DNA from: Phycisphaerae bacterium
GTDB lineage: Bacteria; Planctomycetota; Phycisphaerae; UBA1845
Reading direction: 5' to 3'
Assembly: GCA_029260215.1 (NCBI GenBank)
Contig: JAJDDQ010000076.1
Span: forward strand, 42,455-106,454
DNA length: 64,000 nt
The notes under the pieces were generated by a model, which was not told the DNA's origin, ran no database searches, and saw only the letters and a list, made by a program, of their open reading frames with translations. Both the position numbers and the translations under genes were made by a program. Positions 47,197-57,054 of this stretch are shown piece by piece (within the stretch, counting starts at the first letter, position 1; the number at the start of each line of letters is the position of its first letter).

Positions 47197-50061
47197 TTAG
47201 CCCCCAGGCTTCATGACCGTGGTTCCCGCCAGCCCCGTAAAACGGCGCGATCCCAAAGCAGCCTGCGGCAGACCCTCAGGCCAAAGCGAGAACGACACGC
47301 CCACGTTGTCGTCGGCTTCGTTGATTTCGAAAATCACGGCTGCGTTCCAGCCCGGGTAGCGACGAACATACGCCACCGTCGAATCGAGCAGCCGGCCGTT
47401 CTGCAGGTCAACCAGTTCCCGCAACGCCAGCGAGTGCTTGGGATCAATCCGATAGGTCATGCCGAAACCAAGAAGGTTCGAGTTCGATTCCTCGATAAAC
47501 CGGTAATCGACGCCGTAACTCAAACTCGGCGACCGATCCACCTGAAAACCAACGTCGAAAATGTCGATCTCGGCGTCATTCAGATCGTAGTTCATCTCGC
47601 TCAGGAACATCGTCGTATCGCTCATCCGCCAGACGTACGACGTGTTGAGGAAATTCCGCGACACGCTGTTCTCAGGACGCGTGTACGAAACATACCCGTT
47701 CGTGAAATCACGCGACCGGCCGTCGTTGAACAACCCAAGTTCAATATCCAGCGTCATCCAATCCACCACACGCCTATTGTCAGGACCACCACGTTTGGTC
47801 TGCAATTTCTGCGACACGCCGATTTTCACACCGTCGAAATCGTCAATACCCTCCACCGAACGATCGTTCAAAAACAATTCGCCCGACACCCGATTTGAAT
47901 GCGACATCCAAGCCACCACCTCCGGCTTGATCACATGCCGAATCCCGCTGATATCGAGCGCCTCATTACGCACATTCGGATAGACCTTCGAAAAGTACAT
48001 GCTCCCGCGCACGCCGTAAGACAGAAACAACCGCGATGCCCCACCCTCCGGTTGAGCCACAATCAAATTGCTCCACGCATCGTTCGACCGCGTCTCATCC
48101 CACGCCGAACCGCGCAACACCAGGAACGGCGCAAGACGCACCGGCCCGACATCAATCGGCACGCTCAACTCCTGGCGCGAATCGATCCGCGCAGTCGTGG
48201 ACGACGACGGACCGTCGGTTCCTTCGGTGATCAGAATGAAGAACTCCTTCTCCGCCGCACGATAACGTGTAAGACCCGCCCGATTCTCACTGTACCAGGA
48301 CGCCCAGTCTCCTACCGGCTCACCCACAACCCGAAAACTCAATTCCGGCAATCGCTCAACCTGCGTGTAAAAATCATTAGTACGCCACTGCGTCAGCGCC
48401 GTAAATGCCCAGTTCTCTCGCTGTTTCTTCAGATAAATCAGAGATTCCTGATCCTTGTCTTCTTCAAATTCCGTCTTGTAATACTCTTCCAGAAAGGCCC
48501 GATCACTGATGTAGGACGCCTCCACCGTCAGTTCCCAATCCTCGGGCAGGTAATGCCGGTGACGCCATCGAGCACGCCCGCGCGTACCGAAATCGTTGCG
48601 ATTCGAACGAAATTTCCCCAGCTTGTCTCGCCCGCTGTCGTTGACCACGTAGCTGTCGAGGTACCCGAAGTAGGTGTCGCGCTCGTAGTCCAGATCCAAA
48701 CCCGCCGCCGGACCACGATCCGTCAACAAATCCAGCGACAACCGTGCGTCGAAACCGTCCGGTGCCTGCAAACTCGCCAGACTGAAAAAGTCCCAATCCG
48801 TCTCCAGGCGAAACCCGAACGTGCCGTCGTACCCGGTGCCAAGCTGCCGCAACGCCCGATCCGACACCCCCATACGCCCGGTCAACGAAGGCCAACGAAA
48901 AATCGGAGTGTTGTAAACATTGAACGTTGGGCTTTCGATGCGGTAACGCGATCGGCTGAACCGGCCCGAATCCTCGAACAAATTCGAGACCGACTGATCC
49001 TCGACCACGATGCGATTCGAACCAATGTGATAATGCGGCGTGTGATACGTACTCGTGGTCAGCTCAGCCCCCGTCGCCTCGAAAGCCCCACTGCCAAGCT
49101 GACGAATCTCTTCCGCACGAAGCACGATCGAAACGTTCGTACCCGGCATGTCCGCACGAGCCACCGCATCCAGAATCAACGCCCGATCCTGATCGAGATC
49201 ATAGTAAAGACGTTCGGCTGACACACGACGATCGCCGAACGTCATGCGAATGTCCCCTTCGAGGTACACCGACTCCAGATCCCCCCCACCCGATCCTGAC
49301 GACGACGCTTCACCTTTTGCGGAATCCGCCGCCCGCAGAAAAACGACCGCAGTCTCAGCCCGCAACTCCAGCCAGTCGTGCCCGATCCCGCCACGGGAAA
49401 GATTGATCCCACCGTCACAGACGATGACGCGCCGGCCGTCGTCCAGCACCTTGAGCGTCGTGGAGGCTGCGTCGAAGTGAAGTTCCGGTGGGTCAGGCGG
49501 AGACTCCACCTGCTTGGGCGTCACCGTCAGCGGAGGTCGCGATTCGACGGACCCGGTATCCACCAGCCCCGCACGCACCCGATCCCGCAATGCCATCGCA
49601 TCCTGATAGACAGCCGTGTCCGCCGACGAACCGAACGCCTTCCGATCCGCCGAAAGAAAAACTTCACCAAAACTCGACAGCGTCACGAAAAGAAGCGGAG
49701 CCTCCGTCACCGTGCCAGCCGGCTCGACAACCATCGCCTCCCGATAAAGGAAAATCTCAAAGGTGTGATACGTGCGACCGCGATAGTCGCGCGGCGTCAT
49801 CCAGACAATAGCCTGCTTCGCCGCCAGCGAACGGTCGCCAATTTCCATCTCGAAATCGCCGACGACGTGCATGACATGCGCATCACCGTCGTCGAAAAGG
49901 TAGGCCAACTGCCCCGAAATCGATGCGCCCGCACGGGATATCCCCGTCGGCAAAAGGGGGCTACCCACTTCGTCCTGCAAGGGCACCAGCGGTTGGCCGA
50001 CCGCAACGCCAGCCAACCCCACCAGCGCCGCGCAAAGCATGCGTGCTTTCCCGACGGGCAT
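47197..50061 (-). CDS. lptD: LPS-assembly protein LptD-like outer membrane protein
   Basis: VYLEGDIRMTFGDRRVSAERLYYDLDQDRALILDAVARADMPGTNVSIVLRAEEIRQLGSGAFEATGAELTTSTYHTPHYHIGSNRI; beta-rich C-terminus; ATG at 50061. Confidence 0.82.
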   Translation of the reverse strand: MPVGKARMLCAALVGLAGVAVGQPLVPLQDEVGSPLLPTGISRAGASISGQLAYLFDDGDAHVMHVVGDFEMEIGDRSLAAKQAIVWMTPRDYRGRTYHTFEIFLYREAMVVEPAGTVTEAPLLFVTLSSFGEVFLSADRKAFGSSADTAVYQDAMALRDRVRAGLVDTGSVESRPPLTVTPKQVESPPDPPELHFDAASTTLKVLDDGRRVIVCDGGINLSRGGIGHDWLELRAETAVVFLRAADSAKGEASSSGSGGGDLESVYLEGDIRMTFGDRRVSAERLYYDLDQDRALILDAVARADMPGTNVSIVLRAEEIRQLGSGAFEATGAELTTSTYHTPHYHIGSNRIVVEDQSVSNLFEDSGRFSRSRYRIESPTFNVYNTPIFRWPSLTGRMGVSDRALRQLGTGYDGTFGFRLETDWDFFSLASLQAPDGFDARLSLDLLTDRGPAAGLDLDYERDTYFGYLDSYVVNDSGRDKLGKFRSNRNDFGTRGRARWRHRHYLPEDWELTVEASYISDRAFLEEYYKTEFEEDKDQESLIYLKKQRENWAFTALTQWRTNDFYTQVERLPELSFRVVGEPVGDWASWYSENRAGLTRYRAAEKEFFILITEGTDGPSSSTTARIDSRQELSVPIDVGPVRLAPFLVLRGSAWDETRSNDAWSNLIVAQPEGGASRLFLSYGVRGSMYFSKVYPNVRNEALDISGIRHVIKPEVVAWMSHSNRVSGELFLNDRSVEGIDDFDGVKIGVSQKLQTKRGGPDNRRVVDWMTLDIELGLFNDGRSRDFTNGYVSYTRPENSVSRNFLNTSYVWRMSDTTMFLSEMNYDLNDAEIDIFDVGFQVDRSPSLSYGVDYRFIEESNSNLLGFGMTYRIDPKHSLALRELVDLQNGRLLDSTVAYVRRYPGWNAAVIFEINEADDNVGVSFSLWPEGLPQAALGSRRFTGLAGTTVMKPGG

Positions 50062-50588
50062 CAGTCCGTAGGCCACCTTCTGTTGGAGAATCGAAGCGCC
50101 GAACCGGTCGGAACGGGGTCCGCGCCTGTTAGTCGCCGACCGGATTCGCCGCCAGTATAGCGCAGCCCCAAACACTGTCAATTCAACATCCGCAGTCCGA
50201 ACGCCCGGCTTGGCGAAACGCAAATGTCGATAGCAAAGCTACTTACGCAAAAATCGCAGCACACGCACACCCAACCCGCACCACGCCCGCAGGAAAGCTC
50301 GCTTTGGTTCGCAACCCGAATGGAATCGCGAGCAGCGCAACATGAGAGTCTTTTTTCGGGGCGGGGTTTCCAGGCTCGCCGATGCTGTTACGGGATCGCA
50401 CGAAGCTGTTACAATCCGCGATTCAGGTTCTAACAGCCAATCGTGCGAGAATCAGGCATAATAGATGTAGTGGCAGATTCCGATTCCTCGGGACAGATTC
50501 CGATATCCTGGACAATTCGATCGGGTAGCGAGACGATAACGGGGTGCATACAACACGCGTTCGGACAGAACACAAAAGGAGGTAGACG

Positions 50589-51689
50589 ATGGGTCTTCTC
50601 GACATGCTACGCGGCGAACTCATTGACATCATCGAATGGGTCGACCACACGCGCGACACGCTCGTTTGGCGATTCCCGCGCTACCGCAACGAGATCAAGA
50701 ACGGCGCACAACTCATCGTCCGCCCCGGGCAGATGGCCGTTTTCGTCCATCGCGGACAATTGGCCGACGTGTTCGAACCGGGCGCGTACCTGGTCTCCAC
50801 GCAGAATCTGCCAATTCTCAGCACGCTCCAGGGCTGGAAACACGGATTTGAAAGCCCGTTCAAATCCGAGGTTTACTTCGTCAACACAACGCAGGTCACC
50901 GATCTGAAATGGGGCACGCCCAACCCCATCATGCTCCGCGACCCGGATTTCGGCCCCATTCGCCTGCGCGCGTTCGGCACCTACACAATCAAAGCCACCG
51001 ACCCCGGCGCGCTGCTCAAGGAACTCGTCGGTACGGACGCATCCTTTGAAGCCGATGAAATCACCGAACTGCTCCGCTCCATCATCAACTCCTGCCTCGC
51101 CGATGTGCTCGGAAAATCACAGATAGCCGCCCTCGACCTCGCAGCCAACTATCAGTCGCTGGCTGAGGAGGTCCGCACCGCCACGGTTCAACGCGTGGAC
51201 GACGAATACGGGCTTGACATACCACAGCTCTACATCGTGAACATTTCCCTGCCGGCTGAGGTCGAAAAGGCGCTCGACACACGCACCAGCATGGGCGTCA
51301 TCGGGGACATGAACCGATTCCAGCAATACCAGATGGGCACAGCCATGACCGCCGCCGCCAACAACCCCGCCGGCGGAGGCGCTTCGGAAGGCATGGGACT
51401 CGGCATGGGGTTCGCGATGGCCAATCAGATGATGCACGGTATGCAAAACGCAGGCAGCCCGTCGCCACCCCCGGTTCCGGGCGGTCAACCTGTCTGGCAC
51501 GTCGCTATCGACGGTCTAACACAAGGCCCGCTCAACGCCCAGCAGTTTGGTGCGGCTGCCGCTCAGGGGAAATTCACACCGACAACACTGGTCTGGACCG
51601 CAGGAATGCAGGATTGGGCACCGGCGGGACAGGTTCAACCGCTCGCCGCGTCGTTTTCAATGACCCCACCGCCGCCGCCCAAGAGCTGA
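50589..51689 (+). CDS. SPFH-domain (virion core protein-like/YdjI-like) protein with C-terminal GYF_2 domain
   Basis: LIVRPGQMAVFVHRGQLADVFEPGAYLVSTQNLPILSTLQGWKHGFESPFKSEVYFVNTTQ; PVWHVAIDGLTQGPLNAQQFGAAAAQGKFTPTTLVWTAGMQDWAPA. Confidence 0.9.
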   Translation: MGLLDMLRGELIDIIEWVDHTRDTLVWRFPRYRNEIKNGAQLIVRPGQMAVFVHRGQLADVFEPGAYLVSTQNLPILSTLQGWKHGFESPFKSEVYFVNTTQVTDLKWGTPNPIMLRDPDFGPIRLRAFGTYTIKATDPGALLKELVGTDASFEADEITELLRSIINSCLADVLGKSQIAALDLAANYQSLAEEVRTATVQRVDDEYGLDIPQLYIVNISLPAEVEKALDTRTSMGVIGDMNRFQQYQMGTAMTAAANNPAGGGASEGMGLGMGFAMANQMMHGMQNAGSPSPPPVPGGQPVWHVAIDGLTQGPLNAQQFGAAAAQGKFTPTTLVWTAGMQDWAPAGQVQPLAASFSMTPPPPPKS

Positions 51690-51717
51690 CGCCGGCACCA
51701 ATTGCCCCAAGAACCCT

Positions 51718-52884
51718 ATGCCGGACGCGCCAACACCGATTTCCTCCAACGAACCACCAGCCCCGCCCAAGGACGGTGGTGCGGATTCGGCGGAAACAGC
51801 CAAAGGCCGGGTATTTCCCTGCCTGGGTTGCGGGGCGGATCTTACATTCCATATCGGTCTTCAGAAGCTAAAATGCCCATTCTGCGGCCACACCGAATCG
51901 ATTGACCTCGACCCAACTGCCGAGGTCGTGGAAAAAGATTTCACAGCCCTCATCGAGCGACTGGTGGAACTGCGGGGCACACACGGTGCCGATCGCGAAC
52001 GCGGCTTGAAAGAAGTATCATGCAACGCTTGCGGTGCGAAGATTCGATTCACCGGAACGCTCACAAGCAGCGAATGTGCCCATTGCGGCGGTCCGGTGCA
52101 GCTCGAAAACGCCCACCAAGCCGATAACCGCGTGCCCACCGACGGTTTGCTGCCATTCACGGTTGACCGCAAGACCGCGACGAAAAACCTCGCCGCCTGG
52201 GTACGTTCTTTGTGGTTCGCGCCCAATGAATTCAAACGGCGGGGCGCGCACGGAAAATTCAACGGCCTGTATCTGCCCTATTGGACGTTCGATTCTCTGA
52301 CGCACACGCAATTCTCCGGCATGCGCGGGACGACGTACATGGTTACGGTCGGCAGCGGAAAGAATCGCCGCACTGTCACACGCATACGCTGGACGCCCGT
52401 TTCAGGCCAATTCCAGCGGTTTTTCGACGATGTTCTGGTTCCCGCCGCAGGCAAATTCCCACCCGACCGCATTCGCGATCTTGAGCCGTGGCCCTTGAAA
52501 GACACCGTGCCGTTTGATGAAAAAATGCTTGCGGGGCTGATGGCCATGACTTACGATCTGCCCCCCGATGTCGGGTTCATTCAGGCAAAGCAGCGAATAG
52601 ACTCTCTGATTCGGGAAGAAATATGTCAGCGAATCGGCGGAAATCTCCAGAAAGTTCTGTCGGTTCGGACAAGCGTCGACGCCGTCACCTACAAGCACTT
52701 GCTCCTGCCTCTGTGGATGTTGGCCTATCGTTACAAACAGAAAACTTTCCAGATTCTTGTCAACGCGGTAACAGGTGAAGTCCAGGGCGATCGCCCGTTC
52801 AGTTGGGTTAAGATAGCCCTCGCCGTACTCGCGGGCACCGCATTGGCAACCGGTATCGCCCTTTTCGCCGCCTCGAACAGCTAA
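51718..52884 (+). CDS. TFIIB-type zinc-ribbon membrane protein
   Basis: CLGCGADLTFHIGLQKLKCPFCGHTE; CNACGAKIRFTGTLTSSECAHCGGPVQ; C-terminal TM; 28 bp downstream of SPFH gene. Confidence 0.82.
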   Translation: MPDAPTPISSNEPPAPPKDGGADSAETAKGRVFPCLGCGADLTFHIGLQKLKCPFCGHTESIDLDPTAEVVEKDFTALIERLVELRGTHGADRERGLKEVSCNACGAKIRFTGTLTSSECAHCGGPVQLENAHQADNRVPTDGLLPFTVDRKTATKNLAAWVRSLWFAPNEFKRRGAHGKFNGLYLPYWTFDSLTHTQFSGMRGTTYMVTVGSGKNRRTVTRIRWTPVSGQFQRFFDDVLVPAAGKFPPDRIRDLEPWPLKDTVPFDEKMLAGLMAMTYDLPPDVGFIQAKQRIDSLIREEICQRIGGNLQKVLSVRTSVDAVTYKHLLLPLWMLAYRYKQKTFQILVNAVTGEVQGDRPFSWVKIALAVLAGTALATGIALFAASNS

Positions 52885-53259
52885 AATTGCAATCCCCTAT
52901 GACCCCCGCTCCAACTCCTGAGAATCAATAGAAAACGGCCATTCCGCCACTGGCCATACGCCCAGCCACTCCGTGAGACACTTCAAATCGTTGACACAGG
53001 CTGACATTACGTGGACCGAAGATAGGGGATTGCCCGCATTTACGCAGTCGATATGTGCTGTGAACCGCGAGACCGGCAAGCGATGCAACTGCATCTGCCA
53101 ATGCAATTAGCCGGCATCGCGGGCACCGGGGGAATACGCCCTGCGAGCCGTCGGCTTAAACCAGAGCAGGACTTGAACAATCCGCGCGCACAAGATGCAG
53201 CGGAACCCGTCACCCGAAATACAGAATCACGATCCACGATCATTCAGTGAATTTATCTC

Positions 53260-53287
53260 TTGCACACTCATGCGTGCTTGGTATATT
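53260..53287 (+). promoter_or_regulatory. Putative sigma70-like promoter for the zinc-finger gene
   Basis: TTGCAC -16 nt- TATATT, ~58 nt upstream of ATG 53346; GGGAGAA SD-like before ATG. Confidence 0.4.
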
Positions 53288-53345
53288 CAGGATGTGGAGA
53301 TTGTTTAAGTCCCAATGAATAGGCCAGAAAATAGGGAGAAGCCTA

Positions 53346-53645
53346 ATGGGTCGAAAAAGAGCGAAGGGCACATTCAATTGCCCAAAATGTGAACGGGTAT
53401 TCGGTATGCAGGCGCATCTCGCGCGGCACTTGAGCACCATTCACGCTTCTGCTGCCGACAAAGCGGCGAAGGCGCGTGCCAAGGTAACCAAGAAGACGCA
53501 CAGCGCGCCGGTCGGGCGACCGTCCGGACTGGTGTCGCGGCTTGGGCTTCGCGACATGACGCTTGAGCAACTGGGCGAAGTCATTCGCCTGGCACGCATC
53601 GAAGCTCAGCGCAAACTCGTAGAGTTGCAGGCCACGTTCAACTAG
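53346..53645 (+). CDS. Small C2H2 zinc-finger protein (99 aa)
   Basis: CPKCERVFGMQAHLARHLSTIH = C-x2-C-x3-F-x5-L-x2-H-x4-H, followed by Lys/Ala-rich linker, GRPSGL and predicted helix. Confidence 0.82.
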   Translation: MGRKRAKGTFNCPKCERVFGMQAHLARHLSTIHASAADKAAKARAKVTKKTHSAPVGRPSGLVSRLGLRDMTLEQLGEVIRLARIEAQRKLVELQATFN

Positions 53646-53763
53646 CGTAGTCGAATCGCAATTCCGTCTGACCTTGCGTCAGGCGGGATTGCTATTCCAT
53701 CATCAACTCTGCCGCCACACGCCGCGCTTGCACTTGCCTCGTCATCGTAACACATTGGCGAAG

Positions 53764-54141
53764 TCACAAACCCGGTCGGTAAGAGATTATCTCCACGCGC
53801 TCCAGCGTCACCAGACCTTCAACGACCATCTCATCGATATGAGGAAGCAACTCATCGATCTTTTGGCGTGAGTCGACAATTTCGATCACAATCGGCAAGT
53901 CCTCCGACAAGCGAAGTACTTTGGCGGTATGGATCCGGCTCTTCGCGCCAAAGCCCATCGATCCGCGCAGAACGGTCGCGCCCGCCATGTGAAGCTCACG
54001 CGCTTTCAAAACGATCGCTTCATACAGTGGCCGGTTTTCCCACGAATCACGCTCACCTACGAACACGCGTAACAGATACCCCTGATCGGATGTCTTCACG
54101 ATTTCAAACCCCCTGTGTCGCGACAGCCGCCCGATACCCAA
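53764..54141 (-). CDS. DUF190 family protein
   Basis: GYLLRVFVGERDSWENRPLYEAIVLKARELHMAGATVLRGSMGFGAKSRIHTAKVLRLSEDLPIVIEIVDSRQKIDELL. Confidence 0.9.
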   Translation of the reverse strand: MGIGRLSRHRGFEIVKTSDQGYLLRVFVGERDSWENRPLYEAIVLKARELHMAGATVLRGSMGFGAKSRIHTAKVLRLSEDLPIVIEIVDSRQKIDELLPHIDEMVVEGLVTLERVEIISYRPGL

Positions 54142-54475
54142 TCCAGACCGCCAACAAACCGATGCCGTTGTTCAACGCAATGTTGCCCATCGCCCAACCA
54201 AGCTGGCCATCGCGCGCCAGCGACAGCGATTCCCAGCCAAAACTCGAAAACGTCGTCAAACCACCGAGCAGTCCGATCATCACAGCCGCCTGATACTCCT
54301 CGCGCCACAGGACCGTGCCGGTCAACACCACGCCCCCGATAAACCCGATCAACAGGCAGCCAATCGAATTGACAACCAACGTGCCGAACGGAAACGTCTC
54401 TCCACCCCAACGCTGCACCAAACCCGAAACAGCGTAGCGCAACAACGTCCCCGCCGCCCCGCCCGCCGCAATCAT
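54104..54475 (-). CDS. crcB: Fluoride efflux channel CrcB/Fluc
   Basis: AGGAAGTLLRYAVSGLVQ; FPFGTLVVNSIGCLLIGFI; GLLGGLTTFSSFGWES. Confidence 0.95.
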   Translation of the reverse strand: MIAAGGAAGTLLRYAVSGLVQRWGGETFPFGTLVVNSIGCLLIGFIGGVVLTGTVLWREEYQAAVMIGLLGGLTTFSSFGWESLSLARDGQLGWAMGNIALNNGIGLLAVWIGYRAAVATQGV

Positions 54476-54634
54476 TGTCCACTTCAACACCAGCGTCTCC
54501 TGAACGTGCCATGATCTCCCCCACATCGTGTCCGCTACGAACGACTCGATCAAGTCTTTCCAGCGACACCGGATTGGCACACAATCCTTGAAAAGAAACG
54601 ATCCGCAGGCTCAACGCTCTTGGAGAGACAGGAA

Positions 54635-55066
54635 ATGGCAGGCTATTCGGGAACGCCGTTGCCCAAAAAACTCGGCATCAAACCAATGCACCGGGTTGCT
54701 CTGGTCGCCGCTCCGGACGATTTCCCACGACAATTGGCTCCGCTACCGCAGGATGTCGAAATCGTAACAGGTTTGCTCGGTCAGAAGCCCTTTGACGTAA
54801 TCGTCTGGTTTGCGCGCTCCGAACGAGACTTGATCCGACGAATTGAAAAAACCGCTCGACGGCTCACGCCAACCGGTGGACTCTGGATCGCCTGGCCTAA
54901 GAAATCCTCCGGAGTCAGGACCGACCTGAGCGACTGTGTCGTGCGCCGAATCGTTCTTGAAAGCGGCTTGGTCGACAACAAGGTGTGCGCTATTGACGAT
55001 GTGTGGTCCGGGCTTCGATTTGTCGTCAGATTGAAGGATCGGCCCGCCAAACGCCGAGACGGATAG
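54635..55066 (+). CDS. DUF3052 family protein
   Basis: MAGYSGTPLPKKLGIKPMHRVALVAAPDDF; FDVIVWFARSERDL; GGLWIAWPKKSSGV. Confidence 0.88.
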   Translation: MAGYSGTPLPKKLGIKPMHRVALVAAPDDFPRQLAPLPQDVEIVTGLLGQKPFDVIVWFARSERDLIRRIEKTARRLTPTGGLWIAWPKKSSGVRTDLSDCVVRRIVLESGLVDNKVCAIDDVWSGLRFVVRLKDRPAKRRDG

Positions 55067-55091
55067 GGAGGCAACACCGCCTGCCATCGCC

Positions 55092-55445
55092 TTATGCAGT
55101 CGGTACGCGCGGCGGCGCGCGACGCGATTTCTTCGTCGTCTGATGTTTTCGGACCCGCATACCCCAGCAGGCGACGCAGGCGTATTGGCCATCGTCCATC
55201 TGAATCGCCCGCAGAGCGCTCAACTCCGCCCGCCCATCCGCGTGCCGCCAGCCGAGCATGCAGCGACACCACCGGCAGCCTATCAAACCCGCGCTCTCAC
55301 CGTCTTTCATTCTGTAAGCCCCCCAGATCGGCATACGGTCCGCCACCGATCGAACGAACCGATTGCCTGTCAGCCGCCCGCATCGGCGCCCATAACGTGC
55401 ATAGCTGGTAACTCCCAAGCGCGACCCGGCCACCATCCCGGCCAA
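55092..55445 (-). CDS. Possible small CxxC-containing protein (exact start uncertain)
   Basis: GCRWCRCMLGWRHADGRAELSALRAIQMDDGQYACVACWGMRVRKHQ; two CxxC knuckles; no overlap with the refined starts of neighbouring genes. Confidence 0.4.
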   Translation of the reverse strand: MAGMVAGSRLGVTSYARYGRRCGRLTGNRFVRSVADRMPIWGAYRMKDGESAGLIGCRWCRCMLGWRHADGRAELSALRAIQMDDGQYACVACWGMRVRKHQTTKKSRRAPPRVPTA

Positions 55446-55655
55446 CCAAGTCAGCCGCCGTTTCCCAGTCGCGATAAGCAGATTTTCTCAAAGGCTCACC
55501 CCGCACGTTCACCGTCCGATACAAATCGTTTCCCGTCAAACCTCTTCGTCTCAATTGACGGTCAAAACATGTCGCCTCCTTTCATGTTTTTGGATTTTCG
55601 CGACAAACGGTTACAATCTAATGCGATACCTCACCAGGATCGGGGGAAAGAAGAA

Positions 55656-57044
55656 ATGCGCCAGAACTTTATTTTCGGAATTTTCCTGCTGGCGGCTTGG
55701 CTGAACGCGACACCCTCAAGCGGCGACGGATGCTCAGACGCCGTCGGCCCGGATGTCATCGTCGGCGAGCTACCGGCCATCGTGAAATTCGGAAACGTAG
55801 GCTCCATCGCCGCCTACGCGGTTGCGACGGACGCATGCAACGTCGGCGACGAACCCGCAGCCTGGGACGCCGACACCAACCAGCACCCCGTCATCGCACA
55901 GCAGATGTACCGCCTGCGGGACGGTAGATTCACGCAGATCGGTATGAGCTGGGCCAAACACGGTTTTCTAGCAATCACCGGGCAGACATGCTGCACGTGC
56001 ACACCTCCCGCGACAAACCAGATGCTGGGTGTGGGCTGCTCCGACATCTACACCACCGCCTGGAACGGGTTTCAAGAGGGCTTTCAAGGCCTCGGCGGGA
56101 TGGGCCAGCGATCCGAGATCAACCCCTCCACGGGCGTTTTTCCGTTTCCCTACGCCACGCTGGGCCAAAGCGGTGACACGATTTACAAACGAATCCAGGT
56201 CCACAACGACGATTTCGACCCCGGCATGAACGACGGAGCGCTCTACTTCGTCGAAGGGCAATACATCACGCCCGACGACACGTTGGCTGGCAACCATTTC
56301 AACAACGTCTCCTACCGTCGTATGTTCGTTACCAACATGACGTTTGGAGGATGGAATCTCTTCCTGACCGGCAGCACCTTTCGCGAGCAACCCGCCATCC
56401 TCGCGTGGCAGGCCGCCGACCCGAGCGTGCTCCTTTCTCAATACGACGTTCCTGATGACGGCCGATTCATCCTCGGATCACGCTGCACGGACAAAGGCGA
56501 TGGCGCGTGGCACTACGAATACGCGCTTTACAATATGAACTCAAACCGGGCAGCGGCTGAATTGCGTATCCCTTTTTCAGCCGAAACAACGCTGACCAAC
56601 GTCGGCTTCTCCGACATCGACTACCACTCTGGGGAGGTCTACGATAATCAGGACTGGGAGTTCGACGCGGCGGCTGACCCGTCTTTCGCCTCGTGGCGCG
56701 TCGCCGGCGGCAGCGATCACGCACTCCGCTGGGGAGCCCTGTACAACTTCTGGTTCGACGCGGATCAAGCTCCCGAGACACGCCCCGCCACCGTCGGCCT
56801 GTTCCTGCCGGGCGATTTCGATGAAATCTTCCTCGATGCGTGTGCCCCCATGTCCGCCAGCCCGACGCCCGGCGACTGGGATGGCGACGGCGATGTGGAT
56901 TTGTTCGACTTCAACGCGTTCACAAACTGCACCGGCGATCCGAATCTGCCTCCGCCGGCGGGTTGCGAAACCTTCGACTTCGATAAGGACAACGATGTGG
57001 ACTTCGTCGACTACGGTGGGTTTCAACGCGCCTTCGGCCAATAG
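55656..57044 (+). CDS. Secreted dockerin-containing hypothetical protein
   Basis: ATG at 55656 with GGGGAAAG SD and signal peptide MRQNFIFGIFLLAAWLNATPSSG; C-terminal GDWDGDGDVDLFDFNAFTNC...FDFDKDNDVDFVDYGGF. Confidence 0.85.
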   Translation: MRQNFIFGIFLLAAWLNATPSSGDGCSDAVGPDVIVGELPAIVKFGNVGSIAAYAVATDACNVGDEPAAWDADTNQHPVIAQQMYRLRDGRFTQIGMSWAKHGFLAITGQTCCTCTPPATNQMLGVGCSDIYTTAWNGFQEGFQGLGGMGQRSEINPSTGVFPFPYATLGQSGDTIYKRIQVHNDDFDPGMNDGALYFVEGQYITPDDTLAGNHFNNVSYRRMFVTNMTFGGWNLFLTGSTFREQPAILAWQAADPSVLLSQYDVPDDGRFILGSRCTDKGDGAWHYEYALYNMNSNRAAAELRIPFSAETTLTNVGFSDIDYHSGEVYDNQDWEFDAAADPSFASWRVAGGSDHALRWGALYNFWFDADQAPETRPATVGLFLPGDFDEIFLDACAPMSASPTPGDWDGDGDVDLFDFNAFTNCTGDPNLPPPAGCETFDFDKDNDVDFVDYGGFQRAFGQ

Positions 57045-57054
57045 GCACGGCCTG

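Noticed and set aside
54476-54634. Possible fluoride riboswitch upstream of crcB
   Set aside because: No recognisable conserved crcB-motif core seen by eye; would need an Rfam covariance scan.
55143-55655. N-terminal extension of the dockerin protein ORF
   Set aside because: Proline/arginine-rich non-protein-like composition; good SD and signal peptide at 55656.
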